The translations under genes and the position numbers were made by a program. From Aestuariibius violaceus (GTDB taxonomy: Bacteria; Pseudomonadota; Alphaproteobacteria; Rhodobacterales; Rhodobacteraceae), in NCBI RefSeq assembly GCF_040779325.2, contig NZ_JBFONT020000008.1:47742-111741 (forward strand): a DNA stretch of 64,000 bases, in the 5' to 3' direction. The notes under the pieces were generated by a model that was not told where the DNA came from, did no database searches, and worked only from the letters and a program-made list of their open reading frames with translations. Positions 19,232 through 26,893 of the stretch are shown piece after piece; position 1 is the first letter of the stretch; every line of letters begins with the position of its first letter.

Positions 19232-19860
19232 CGGTCCTTCCGTGGGCGTGTACTGCCGGGGAACACCCGGCGGGCCAAAAGCAGGCGCGACGTCGCGGTG
19301 ACGAAGCAGAGCGTTCCAAAGATCCATGAAAGAACCGCAAACGCATCCGGAAAAAGGCAAAGCAGGACAAAGAAGACGATCGTTTCCGTCCCCTCCAGCA
19401 GCCCGCCGGTGAAATAGAGCGATTTGACGCCCCGTGCCGACGTCTCCATCTGTGCGCGTTCCGCCAGGATCGCGTAGCCCAGAAACGTCGTGCCGTTGAA
19501 GTAAAAGCTCGTCAGCAGGAACGCCCCCGCCGCCCCGTTCGCCGCCGGGTCCATCCAGACGAAGGCCATCGGGATCGCGCCGTAGAACAGGAAATCCGCG
19601 CCGATATCCAGGTATCCCCCGAAATCCGTCTTCCGCGTGGCCCGCGCCACCGCGCCATCCAGCCCGTCCGCCAGCCGCGAGGCCAGAAGCGGCACCAGCG
19701 CCCAGCCCGGCGCCCCCAGCGCGATCAGCCCGGCGGCGAACAGCCCCAGCGCCAGCCCCGCCAGCGTCACCGCATCCGCGCCGATCCCGCGCGCCGCCAG
19801 GCGGTGGCCCAGGCGGTTCAGCGGCGGGTCGATCAGCTTGCGCACGGCGGCGTCCAGCAT
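19228..19860 (-). CDS. ynjF: CDP-alcohol phosphatidyltransferase family protein, YnjF-like
   Basis: An integral membrane enzyme of 210 residues expected to join a CDP-activated lipid with an alcohol. The family signature is present as DGAVAR followed seven residues later by GGYLDIGAD, which supplies the Asp and Gly positions that bind the two metal ions. Several membrane segments surround it. The ATG at 19860 is preferred because GAGGGAG lies at ideal distance; ATGs at 19887 and 19896 are alternatives. In enterobacteria ynjF closes the ynjBCDEF cluster, whereas here it leads the operon and no rhodanese (YnjE) is present. The real alcohol substrate is unknown. Confidence 0.82.
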   Translation of the reverse strand: MLDAAVRKLIDPPLNRLGHRLAARGIGADAVTLAGLALGLFAAGLIALGAPGWALVPLLASRLADGLDGAVARATRKTDFGGYLDIGADFLFYGAIPMAFVWMDPAANGAAGAFLLTSFYFNGTTFLGYAILAERAQMETSARGVKSLYFTGGLLEGTETIVFFVLLCLFPDAFAVLSWIFGTLCFVTATSRLLLARRVFPGSTRPRKDR

Positions 19861-20018
19861 GGGGGCTCCCTCGAAAACTGCGACCATGTTTCCCACCGGC
19901 GGCGCCGTTGCAATCGGCCTGACGGGTTTTTGACCGATATGTCAGGCACCGCTTCCCCTTGGCCCGGCCCCGCTCCGCGCTTAGGCTCGCCCCGACAGAC
20001 ACCTGACAGGACCCGCCG

Positions 20019-20255
20019 ATGAACTGCGTCTTCATCCAGATCCGCTGCCGCCCCGGCACCGGCTACCAGGTCGCCGACGCGATCGCGCTCAGAGAGATCC
20101 ATTCCGAGCTCTACTCGACCTCCGGGGAATGGGACCTTCTGATGAAGCTCTACATCCCCGAGGAGGACGATATCGGCCATTTCATCGCCGACAACGTCCA
20201 CGACATCGACGGGATCGAGCGGACGCTGACGACGATGACCTTCAAGGCGTTCTAG
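20019..20255 (+). CDS. Stand-alone RAM (Lrp/AsnC ligand-binding) domain protein
   Basis: A 78-residue protein that is only the C-terminal effector-binding domain of Lrp/AsnC regulators, with no DNA-binding part. The signature order fits the RAM fold: an opening strand CVFIQIRCRPG, the segment SGEWDLLMKLYI with its conserved ligand-site Gly-Asp-like turn, and a closing TLTTMTFKAF strand. Such proteins form decamers and can bind amino acids or modulate full-length Lrp proteins. It is transcribed away from ynjF, with AGGA before the ATG, and is followed by a 518-base gap. Function here is unknown. Confidence 0.8.
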   Translation: MNCVFIQIRCRPGTGYQVADAIALREIHSELYSTSGEWDLLMKLYIPEEDDIGHFIADNVHDIDGIERTLTTMTFKAF

Positions 20256-20481
20256 GGGCCGATACCCTCACAGCAGAACGCGTGGGGCGGCGCCCGCCCG
20301 TGGGGTTTGGGGCGACCGTCGCGCCAGTGGCGCGGCGAAAGCGTTCCAAGCGGTCGGGCGGGACATCTGGCCAGCGTTTCTCTTCACTCAACAATCTCGC
20401 CGCCACGACCTTGATTGACTTCGCTGTTGCGTGACCCCCCACCGCACGGTCCGTTACCGAGCCAACCCGCCTGCCAAATGT

Positions 20482-20520
20482 CCGACGGAATGCCGACAAT
20501 AATCCGACCGGATGCCGACA
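20482..20520 (+). repeat. Copy A of a short dispersed element built from ATGCCGAC units
   Basis: By direct comparison, 34 of 39 bases match 48897-48935 inside tssH without gaps. Each copy is internally reiterated, with two ATGCCGAC units separated by a CCGACCGG link. Whether the element is repeated elsewhere in the genome cannot be judged from this window. Confidence 0.55.
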
Positions 20521-20695
20521 CGTCCCTTCCGTCGCCATTTCAACGCGTTAACCCCGATTCGTCCCCGTCATCGGGTTGCGCACCGCGCAATCCACCGCGC
20601 GCTCCCTTCACAGATGGTCGGAATCCGCCCGCTCATCGCCTCCCACGCAACATGCCGGGAACGGCGGCAAATCGCCTAGAAAAGCGGCGAACGAC

Positions 20696-20731
20696 ACGGT
20701 GTGCCCTTATATTATTGGAACTTCACACCGT
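20696..20731 (+). promoter_or_regulatory. Candidate operator/promoter of otsBA
   Basis: Arms ACGGTGTG (20696-20703) and CACACCGT (20724-20731) form a perfect 8-base inverted repeat around a 20-base spacer. The spacer contains an AT-rich block (TTATATTATT) that could serve as the -10 element. The site ends 42 bases before the otsB start. Regulator unknown; this is inference from symmetry and position. Confidence 0.4.
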
Positions 20732-20773
20732 TCCACCTGTTCTCCCCGTACCGCCATAACAGAGACTGCATCC

Positions 20774-21550
20774 ATGCCCGCCGCCATAAACGACGCGCCG
20801 AATTCCGACGAGATTCCCGATCTCGATCCGGACCGATCCGCCCTCTTCCTCGATTTCGACGGCACCCTCGTCGATCTTGTCGACACACCCGACGGTGTCT
20901 CGGTCCCGCCCGACCTATCAGGCCTCCTCGACCGGCTCCACGCGGCTCTCTCGGGCCGCCTCGCCCTCGTTTCCGGCCGCCCGATCAAGGACTTGGACAG
21001 TTTCCTCCCTGGCTTCCCCGGCCCCGTCGTGGGCGGCCACGGGGCCGAGATACGGGTGAACGGAAGCACCGAACGCCACCCTTTCGCGGGCTCCGACGCC
21101 TTCACCGACATCCGCATCCGGGCGACCAGGATCGCCGAGGATCACCCCGGCACCCTACTTGAGGAAAAGGCCACCGGTTTCGGCGTCCATTACCGCCGCA
21201 ACCCTGCCGATCAACCGGCTCTCGAACAGGCCCTCCAGGCCATCATCGCGGATCACGACGACCTCGAGCTACACCAGGCCAAGATGGCGCTCGAGATCAA
21301 GCCGGCCTCGGTCAACAAGGGCGCCGCCACGCGAACGCTGATGGATCACTTCAGCGCCAGGCACGGCATCTTCATGGGTGACGACGCCTCCGACGAGGCG
21401 GGCATCGAAGAAGTGCAAAGCAACGGCGGCTTCGGCATCAAGATCGGCGACGCCCCGACCGTCGCCCGCCACCGCCTGCCCGATCCCGTCGCCAGCCGCG
21501 CGCTTCTCAAGCGCTGGCACATCACGCTCTCCGGGGCGGAAACCCCTTAG
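20774..21550 (+). CDS. otsB: Trehalose-6-phosphate phosphatase OtsB
   Basis: OtsB removes phosphate from trehalose-6-phosphate, the second step of trehalose synthesis for osmotic or heat protection. The 258-residue HAD-superfamily protein has motif I DFDGT (nucleophile Asp27, acid/base Asp29) and motif IV GDDASDEAG near residue 200, together with the GRP and GGHGAE cap-domain segments typical of the family. I chose the ATG at 20774 because the HAD core then begins at the usual distance from the N-terminus; the open frame extends upstream without homology. It precedes otsA by 16 bases in a two-gene operon. Confidence 0.92.
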   Translation: MPAAINDAPNSDEIPDLDPDRSALFLDFDGTLVDLVDTPDGVSVPPDLSGLLDRLHAALSGRLALVSGRPIKDLDSFLPGFPGPVVGGHGAEIRVNGSTERHPFAGSDAFTDIRIRATRIAEDHPGTLLEEKATGFGVHYRRNPADQPALEQALQAIIADHDDLELHQAKMALEIKPASVNKGAATRTLMDHFSARHGIFMGDDASDEAGIEEVQSNGGFGIKIGDAPTVARHRLPDPVASRALLKRWHITLSGAETP

Positions 21551-21566
21551 GAACAAGGATACCCTC

Positions 21567-22952
21567 ATGTCCGGCCGCCTCATCGTCGTCTCGAACCGTG
21601 TCCCGCTCGGCGGGCCGCCGCAGGGCGGGCTCGTCGTCGCGCTGCACGAGTGCCTCGAAGAGATCGGCGGACTCTGGGTCGGCGCTGCGGGAGACACCGC
21701 CGAGGCCCCCTCCCAGACGTTCACCGAGCACGACGAAGCCTCTTACCGAAAGCTTACCTTCGAGCTCTCCCAGGAAGATTATGCCAACTATTATCTGGGA
21801 TACGCCAACGCGGTGCTCTGGCCGCTTTGCCACCGCCGCGGCGATCTGATCGACCTCCAGCCGGAGTACCATGCAGGCTACATGGCGGTGAACGAACGAC
21901 TGGCCGGGATGCTTGCCGAGATCGTGGAACCCGACGACCGGATCTGGATCCACGACTATCACTTCTTCCCGCTCGCCCACTGCCTGCGCGCGCGGGGCGT
22001 TAAGGCCTCGTTAGGGTTTTTCCTGCACATCCCCTTCCCGACGCGCACCGATCTGGACGCACTTCCCAACCGCGACGATTTTCTCGACTGGATCGCGGCC
22101 TTCGATCTGGTCGGCCTGCAGACCCAGGCCGATGTCGCCTCCTGCCTCGAGGTCTATCGCGCGATGGGCGAAGGCGAGATGCTGCTCGACGGCACGCTGC
22201 GCCACGGCAAGCGGCGATTCGCCGTGCAGTCCTTCCCGATCGGGATCGACGCCCAGGGCTTTGCCGAAACTGCCGTGCGCGGCAACGGGCGCGAGATCCT
22301 CAACCTTCGCCCGGCGGAAAAGCTGCTGATCGGGATCGACCGGCTGGATTACTCCAAGGGCCTGCCGAATCGGATGCGCGCCGTCGGCCAATATCTCGAC
22401 GAGCGCAGCGAGAATGACCCGCGCGCCACGTTCCTGCAAATCGCTCCACCCACGCGTGAGGGGGTCGAGGCCTATGACGATATCCGCGCCGAACTCGAAC
22501 GAATCTCGGGCCAGGAAAACGGCAAGCACAGCGACCTCGACTGGACGCCGATTCGCTACATCCACCAGATGGTCCCGCGCGAATCACTCGCCCCGATTCT
22601 GCGGGCCGCGAATGTCGGCCTCGTCACGCCGATGGCCGACGGGATGAACCTCGTCGCAAAGGAATTCGTCGCCGCGCAGGATGCAGGGGATCCGGGGGTC
22701 CTGATCCTATCCCGCTTTGCCGGCGCGGCCGAACAGCTCTCGGAAGCGTTGATCGTCAATCCGTTCGACATGGCCGAAATGGCCGATGCCATTCGCCGGG
22801 CACTCGCCATGCCGCAAACAGAACGACGCCAGCGCCATGAGGCGCTGGCGTCATCAGTCTTCTCGGAAAACATAGGCCACTGGACACAAACATATCTCGA
22901 CGCTTTTCGCCGTGCGGCACCGAGCGTGACCCCGATGCCGCTCTCGGCCTAG
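21567..22952 (+). CDS. otsA: Trehalose-6-phosphate synthase OtsA
   Basis: A GT20 glycosyltransferase joining a nucleotide-activated glucose with glucose-6-phosphate to give trehalose-6-phosphate. The 461 residues match the family length. Visible family blocks are the N-terminal VVSNRVPLGGPPQGGL, the YYLGYANAVLWPLCH segment, IWIHDYHFFPL, the donor-binding IGIDRLDYSKG and VTPMADGMNLVAKEF near the C-terminus. The ATG has AAGGAT upstream and directly follows otsB. It ends 11 bases before the convergent XRE regulator gene. Confidence 0.94.
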   Translation: MSGRLIVVSNRVPLGGPPQGGLVVALHECLEEIGGLWVGAAGDTAEAPSQTFTEHDEASYRKLTFELSQEDYANYYLGYANAVLWPLCHRRGDLIDLQPEYHAGYMAVNERLAGMLAEIVEPDDRIWIHDYHFFPLAHCLRARGVKASLGFFLHIPFPTRTDLDALPNRDDFLDWIAAFDLVGLQTQADVASCLEVYRAMGEGEMLLDGTLRHGKRRFAVQSFPIGIDAQGFAETAVRGNGREILNLRPAEKLLIGIDRLDYSKGLPNRMRAVGQYLDERSENDPRATFLQIAPPTREGVEAYDDIRAELERISGQENGKHSDLDWTPIRYIHQMVPRESLAPILRAANVGLVTPMADGMNLVAKEFVAAQDAGDPGVLILSRFAGAAEQLSEALIVNPFDMAEMADAIRRALAMPQTERRQRHEALASSVFSENIGHWTQTYLDAFRRAAPSVTPMPLSA

Positions 22953-22963
22953 GGGTCGAGACC

Positions 22964-23317
22964 CTAGAGAACCGCGCGCTTGCGCGAAATCTCAGCGATC
23001 AAACCAGCGATCGCCGATTTCAGTTTGCCTTGCGGCAAGCGCGCCAAGGCCGAAGCCAGACGGGCGGTTTCGTCGTCAAGAGGTTCGGCACCTTCAGCTT
23101 GGCCAAGGCCATCGAAGAAGTAGGCGACCGGTACGCGGCAGATCTGCGCGATCTCATACAGCCGGCTTGCAGAAACACGATTCGCCCCCGTCTCGTATTT
23201 CTGCAACTGCTGAAACGAAATCTCCATCTTCTGCGCCAGATCAGCCTGCGACATCGATCGCATCAGCCGGACCTCGCGAATCTTCTTTCCGACATGGATG
23301 TCTACAGGATGGGGCAT
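22964..23317 (-). CDS. XRE-family helix-turn-helix regulator
   Basis: A 117-residue cytoplasmic regulator. Residues about 9-63 form a Cro/C1-type helix-turn-helix: IREVRLMRSMSQADLAQKM, then the recognition helix FQQLQKYETGANRVSASRL. A short conserved segment VPVAYFFDGL follows, which is typical of chromosomal alphaproteobacterial XRE regulators rather than phage repressors. It is convergent with otsA and divergent from the LysR-like gene. The target is unknown; self-control through the shared upstream region is plausible. Confidence 0.85.
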   Translation of the reverse strand: MPHPVDIHVGKKIREVRLMRSMSQADLAQKMEISFQQLQKYETGANRVSASRLYEIAQICRVPVAYFFDGLGQAEGAEPLDDETARLASALARLPQGKLKSAIAGLIAEISRKRAVL

Positions 23318-23376
23318 GTGTCTCTCGTTACAGTTGAAGTGTCACCATGCTGAAACACACGGATCGGCTTGGGAAC

Positions 23377-23392
23377 CTGCCATTTTTGGCAG
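23377..23392. promoter_or_regulatory. Inverted repeat in the divergent XRE/LysR-like intergenic region
   Basis: CTGCCA and TGGCAG form a 6-base hairpin around a TTTT loop about 60 bases from the XRE start and 95 from the LysR-like start. It could be an operator for either regulator; too short to be sure. Confidence 0.25.
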
Positions 23393-23487
23393 ATTTACGC
23401 ACCGTAATGATCCCTTGATGGATGATAATTGTTCCCGAGGCGGCGCATTTATGCTCCTTTGAGAACAGCGAAAGGTGCAGGCAAGCT

Positions 23488-24372
23488 ATGGCACGACCAA
23501 ATGGCGAGGCGATTCTGTTCGAGCTTCTGCGCTCGTTCACCACGCTCGCCGAGACGCTGAACCTCACCCGCACGGTCGAACAGCTGGGCACCACGCGGCA
23601 GACCGTGCGCCGCCACATGTCCATCCTCGAAGAACATATGGGCGGCCCCCTGTTCGAGCTGAACGAACGGGAATACCGGCTCACCACGCTTGGCCGCAGC
23701 GCCCTGCGCGAGGCGCAGGAACTGCTGGCAAGGGGCGAGGCATGGCTGGCCAACCAGTCGAGCCATGTGGGCGGGCTCTTCCATCTGAAGTCCCGCCAAG
23801 TGCCGCAGGTGACCTATTACCTCCAGCAGCACCCGCTGCGGCAGGTCTGGACCGCCGACGCCCCTCTCCTGCAGGAAAGCATCCGGTCCTGGGCGCTGGC
23901 GGGCGGGGCTCTGGAACATCCCGCCTTCCAGCGGATCCGGCCCTTTGCGATGGTCTTCCGCCTGCATGGCGAAAGCTGGCTCTGCACCGAAGTGGGGCCC
24001 AAATCCTCCTTCGCGACATGGTTCGGATGGGAATGGCAGCGCTCGATGATCGGGCGCGAGCTGACCGATCTGCCCGGCGGAACCAGCTTCGCCACCCTGC
24101 TCGCCCAGCCCATGCGCGACGTCTACGAAACCGAAGGCATCCGCCTCGATCACGTCTTTACCGAAATCACGCGCGTGGACGGTGAAGCGCCCGAACCCGT
24201 CGCCTACCGGAGGTTGCTCTTGGGCTGCCGCTTCCCAGATGGTAGCTTTGCGTTGGTCAGCATTGTCGACCGAACCTACAATGTCGTCATCGACGGAGTC
24301 GACCAAACGGAGATCGAGCGGATGTCACCCGATTTGCTAATGTCACCGGATCCAAACGACGTCATAGATTGA
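23488..24372 (+). CDS. LysR-like helix-turn-helix transcriptional regulator
   Basis: A 294-residue protein with an N-terminal winged helix (residues about 8-65): LRSFTTLAETLNLTRTVEQL, then TTRQTVRRHMSILEEHMGGPLFEL, matching the LysR recognition-helix pattern. The C-terminal ~200 residues do not show the usual LysR substrate-binding landmarks and are rich in Trp and Phe, so the effector domain is divergent. The ATG at 23488 has AAAGGTG upstream; the open frame extends 22 codons further without similarity. Fifteen bases downstream is a gene of unknown function with GTG start, suggesting a two-gene operon. Confidence 0.75.
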   Translation: MARPNGEAILFELLRSFTTLAETLNLTRTVEQLGTTRQTVRRHMSILEEHMGGPLFELNEREYRLTTLGRSALREAQELLARGEAWLANQSSHVGGLFHLKSRQVPQVTYYLQQHPLRQVWTADAPLLQESIRSWALAGGALEHPAFQRIRPFAMVFRLHGESWLCTEVGPKSSFATWFGWEWQRSMIGRELTDLPGGTSFATLLAQPMRDVYETEGIRLDHVFTEITRVDGEAPEPVAYRRLLLGCRFPDGSFALVSIVDRTYNVVIDGVDQTEIERMSPDLLMSPDPNDVID

Positions 24373-24387
24373 CCGGGATCCCAGAGC

Positions 24388-25116
24388 GTGGACAAAGACC
24401 CGCCCCCTCCGACGATAGAGACCGTCTATGCGGCGATCCGATTCGCGGCAGACACAAGCACACTCCTCGCCAATCTGGGTGTCGCGATCGAGGTCGGCTC
24501 TGATTTCGACTATTACGCGGGCGAGGTGGCGAAAGCCCGCCCAGACCAGCCGATCGGGCCGCCCTTCGACCACCACAAACACTACTTCACGGATCAGAAC
24601 GCATTCTGGGTCATGGGGCGCGACCGCCACGACAAGGTCGTCCACTGCCAGGCGATGCGGCTGGTGGACCTCGCGGGCGGCACGCTGGCCGGCTACATGA
24701 TCCGGCGCTTCCGTGACTATTCTCCGGTCGGCTTGACGCTCGACCTGAACCGCTCGCGCTATCGGCCGGGGCCAACGGCGCATCGCATTGCGGGAAAGGT
24801 CTGCTATCACGGCGACCTGTGGCTCTCCCGGTCCATCCGCGGGACCGGCGTGACAGCGCTTCTGTCGCGGTTTGCGCTCGTGACCGCCCTTCTGCACCTG
24901 CGCCCAAGCTACATCTTCGGTTTCATGGGCGAGGGTCTCGCCTTCCGCGGCCTGACCGAGCGCGAAGGCTACATGCACGCGGAACCCGCGACGCTCACCT
25001 GGCAGCTTTCGACCAGCGAAGATGCGCTCGAGGGGTTCATGGTCTCCGTCAGCCGCGAAGACCTGGCACAGCTCCTGCTCGTCCCCCCGAATCGCCTGCT
25101 GACGGTCCGGAAATAG
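24388..25116 (+). CDS. Conserved-looking protein of unknown function, partner of the LysR-like gene
   Basis: I do not recognise a named family. The 242-residue product has no signal peptide or membrane helix. The central part (residues about 70-210) alternates strands and helices with motifs such as FWVMGRDRHDKVVHCQAMRL and YIFGFMGEGLAFRGLTEREGY, which is compatible with an acyltransferase (GNAT-like) fold, but the acetyl-CoA pyrophosphate loop is not clear. It starts with GTG 15 bases after the regulator, so the two are probably co-transcribed and functionally linked. Codon use matches the neighbours. Confidence 0.7.
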   Translation: MDKDPPPPTIETVYAAIRFAADTSTLLANLGVAIEVGSDFDYYAGEVAKARPDQPIGPPFDHHKHYFTDQNAFWVMGRDRHDKVVHCQAMRLVDLAGGTLAGYMIRRFRDYSPVGLTLDLNRSRYRPGPTAHRIAGKVCYHGDLWLSRSIRGTGVTALLSRFALVTALLHLRPSYIFGFMGEGLAFRGLTEREGYMHAEPATLTWQLSTSEDALEGFMVSVSREDLAQLLLVPPNRLLTVRK

Positions 25117-25135
25117 GACGGCCTGTCGCCAAGCC

Positions 25136-25212
25136 AGGATTTTCCAGAAAATCCTGCAAAGTCAAAATCTTCCAGAAGATTTTGCCGCCAAAAATCCTTC
25201 TAGAAGGATTTT
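25136..25212. repeat. Three consecutive palindromes of related sequence
   Basis: 25136-25155 (9-base arms, centre CA), 25163-25184 (10-base arms, centre CA) and 25191-25212 (10-base arms, perfectly palindromic through centre TA). All share the core TTCyAGAA flanked by AAAATC/GATTTT-type arms. They lie between the ends of two convergent genes, so a role as bidirectional terminators or as intergenic repetitive elements is likely. Confidence 0.7.
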
Positions 25213-25232
25213 CCGCCCGACCCCAATGAAAA

Positions 25233-25260
25233 GGCCCGCGAGAGCGGTCTCTCGCGGGCC
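25233..25260 (-). terminator. Hairpin terminator of the hsp20 gene
   Basis: A perfect 12-base stem (GGCCCGCGAGAG with its complement) and a 4-base loop, starting 20 bases after the hsp20 stop; on the minus strand it is followed by TTTTCATT. A terminator is the natural reading. Confidence 0.8.
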
Positions 25261-25279
25261 CGAAACGGCTTCAGACGGC

Positions 25280-25750
25280 TTAGTTGACGGCCTTCGCCTC
25301 GACCACGTCGGTCTCGACCGACGGCTGCTTGGCGATCTCGATCCGGCGCGGTTTCAGCGCTTCGGGGATCTCGCGCTCCAGGTCGATATGCAGCATGCCA
25401 TCGGCATGGCTGGCACCCGTCACGCGGACGTAATCGGCCAGGTGGAACCGGCGCTCGAAGGCGCGCGTCGCAATGCCGCGATGCAAGAAGGTGCGGTCGC
25501 TGTCTTCGTCATCCGTCTTGCGGGCTGAGACGACAAGCGCCTTTTCCTTCACTTCGACGCCAAGATCTTCTTCCGAAAAACCAGCAACGGCGATCGAGAT
25601 GCGGTAGGCGTCTTCGCCCAGCTTTTCGATGTTGTAGGGGGGGTAGCTTTGCTGACCCACATCCGAGGTCAGGATCCGGTCCATCAGGTTGGCGATCTGG
25701 TCGAAGCCGACCGTCGACCGATAGAGCGGGGCAAAATCATACGTACGCAT
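25280..25750 (-). CDS. Small heat-shock protein, Hsp20/IbpA family
   Basis: A 156-residue cytoplasmic holdase that binds unfolding proteins and hands them to DnaK/ClpB. The N-terminus (DFAPLYRSTVGFDQI) and the alpha-crystallin domain (PPYNIEKLGEDAYRISIAV through FERRFHLADYV) match the class A bacterial Hsp20/IbpA pattern; the C-terminal extension contains RRIEI in place of a strict IxI. Upstream there is a good RpoH-type promoter and a leader that can fold around the ribosome site AGGA, so heat control at both transcription and translation is likely. Strong terminator downstream. Confidence 0.93.
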   Translation of the reverse strand: MRTYDFAPLYRSTVGFDQIANLMDRILTSDVGQQSYPPYNIEKLGEDAYRISIAVAGFSEEDLGVEVKEKALVVSARKTDDEDSDRTFLHRGIATRAFERRFHLADYVRVTGASHADGMLHIDLEREIPEALKPRRIEIAKQPSVETDVVEAKAVN

Positions 25751-25752
25751 GG

Positions 25753-25848
25753 AATCCTCCGTTTGAGCGATACCTTTGGTCTTGCGGCCTTCCCCGAGGG
25801 GACAGGCCCGGTGCGCCGGAACCCGTCATTGGCATCCCGACGCTTCCG
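25753..25848 (-). promoter_or_regulatory. ROSE-like RNA thermometer in the hsp20 leader
   Basis: In the transcript, AUCGCU (25766-25771) can pair with AGGAU (25754-25758) across the loop CAAACGG, leaving a bulged G. This bulge opposite the Shine-Dalgarno is the hallmark of ROSE elements of alphaproteobacterial hsp20 genes. Further upstream the leader contains a stronger hairpin, GGCCT...AGGCC enclosing CCCC/GGGG, and a CCGG/CCGG stem. The fold was done by hand. Confidence 0.6.
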
Positions 25849-25876
25849 ATATGGGAAGCGGAAAAGCGGGTTCAAG
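25849..25876 (-). promoter_or_regulatory. RpoH (sigma-32) type promoter of hsp20
   Basis: CTTGAA (25871-25876) and CCCATAT (25849-25855), separated by 15 bases, match the heat-shock consensus CTTGAA / CCCCATNT. The -10 lies inside a 7-base inverted repeat (25841-25860). The start would give a leader of about 90 bases. Confidence 0.65.
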
Positions 25877-25893
25877 ACCCCCTGAAACGACCC

Positions 25894-26697
25894 TTAAGGA
25901 CGGACGAATTTCGCCCCGGTATCCTGCCGAGTGCCCGGCTCGATGAAGGTCTGATCGTTGATCGTGACGGACAGGTCGCCGTCATCGAAGGCCGCCCTCA
26001 GCTCCGCATAGGGCCGCGACAGCGCGGTGGCGAGCGACACGCGCTGCGCGTCCAGTTCCGCCATCGACGAGACGACCGACACGATCCGCGCCACCCCGTC
26101 GCGGAAGACGAAGACGGGCGATCCGCTCGCCCCGTAATCGACCGCACAGGTCATCACCAGGATCCCCGACCGCAGCCCCAGAACCTCGCAGCTTTCCTGC
26201 AGCGACGGTGTGTCCTCCCGCCCCTTCGCGTAGGACACGACGCCCACCGCATCGCCCTTGATCGGCTTGGCATCGGTCTCGAACGGCAGAATGCGGCTTG
26301 TCTGGATCGGCCGGTCCAGCTGGACCAGTGCCAGGTCGTGCATCATCTGCGGCGGACCCACATCCTCCCCGCCATGGACATAGCTGGGATGGATCACCAC
26401 GCGCCGCACCCCGCGATAGGCCTGCGCTTGACCACCGCGCAGCCCGGCCAGGAACTGGACCCGCGATCGGTCGATCAGCTCACCCGATTTGGAATAGAAA
26501 CAATGGGCCGCGGTCAGCACTTCATCGATGGCGATCAGCGCGCCGGTGCAGAACCCCTTGCCCGCGATATCGAGGCGCCCGACCCCTTCCCAGCCGCGGC
26601 CGGTATCGGCCGTCTCCAGGCTCCTGAGGTCAGCATCATCGGCCAACATGGCCGCCGGAAACACAAATGCGAAAACGAATGCAGCAATACGCAACAT
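25894..26697 (-). CDS. Secreted trypsin-like serine protease (S1 family)
   Basis: A 267-residue exported protease. The signal peptide (MLRIAAFVFAFVFPAAM) is followed by a chymotrypsin-fold domain with the complete triad: His65 in TAAHC, Asp121 in HDLALVQL and Ser191 in GASGSP. The Ser motif is GASGSP rather than GDSGGP, as in many bacterial members. Cys50/Cys66 probably form a disulfide. The ATG at 26697 is chosen because it begins the signal peptide and has GGGGAT upstream; the open frame continues 36 codons further. It is upstream of the hsp20 promoter on the same strand and divergent from the DUF2799 gene. Confidence 0.88.
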   Translation of the reverse strand: MLRIAAFVFAFVFPAAMLADDADLRSLETADTGRGWEGVGRLDIAGKGFCTGALIAIDEVLTAAHCFYSKSGELIDRSRVQFLAGLRGGQAQAYRGVRRVVIHPSYVHGGEDVGPPQMMHDLALVQLDRPIQTSRILPFETDAKPIKGDAVGVVSYAKGREDTPSLQESCEVLGLRSGILVMTCAVDYGASGSPVFVFRDGVARIVSVVSSMAELDAQRVSLATALSRPYAELRAAFDDGDLSVTINDQTFIEPGTRQDTGAKFVRP

Positions 26698-26893
26698 CAC
26701 AAATCCCCATTCAGCTATGGCCCAGCTTGCCCTGATCTTGGGGCGAAAGTAGGGCGGGTCGATCAAATACCCCCACTGGCACCATCCCGCCCTGCGCTCT
26801 GTCATCCAATAACATACCCCCGTCTTTGCCTAGCCTCAGTGCACCCGGCACAACGGCGCAAGGGCTATTCCCTCAATAAACAAAGAGTTTCCC

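Larger units (their letters stand above)
20256..20773. other. Intergenic region of 518 bases upstream of otsBA
   Basis: I see no convincing gene. It holds two things of note: a short reiterated element at 20482-20520 that matches part of tssH, and an 8-base inverted repeat at 20696-20731 just upstream of otsB. The rest has no clear coding bias or strong hairpin. Confidence 0.5.

Noticed and set aside
18032..20059. A 675-residue fusion upstream of ynjB
   Set aside because: The extra N-terminal part is an open frame running through ynjF in another phase; the signal peptide and ribosome site at 19231 mark the true start.
25117..25212. Mini CRISPR or transposon ends
   Set aside because: Only three palindromes, no constant repeat/spacer structure, no target duplication and no transposase nearby.
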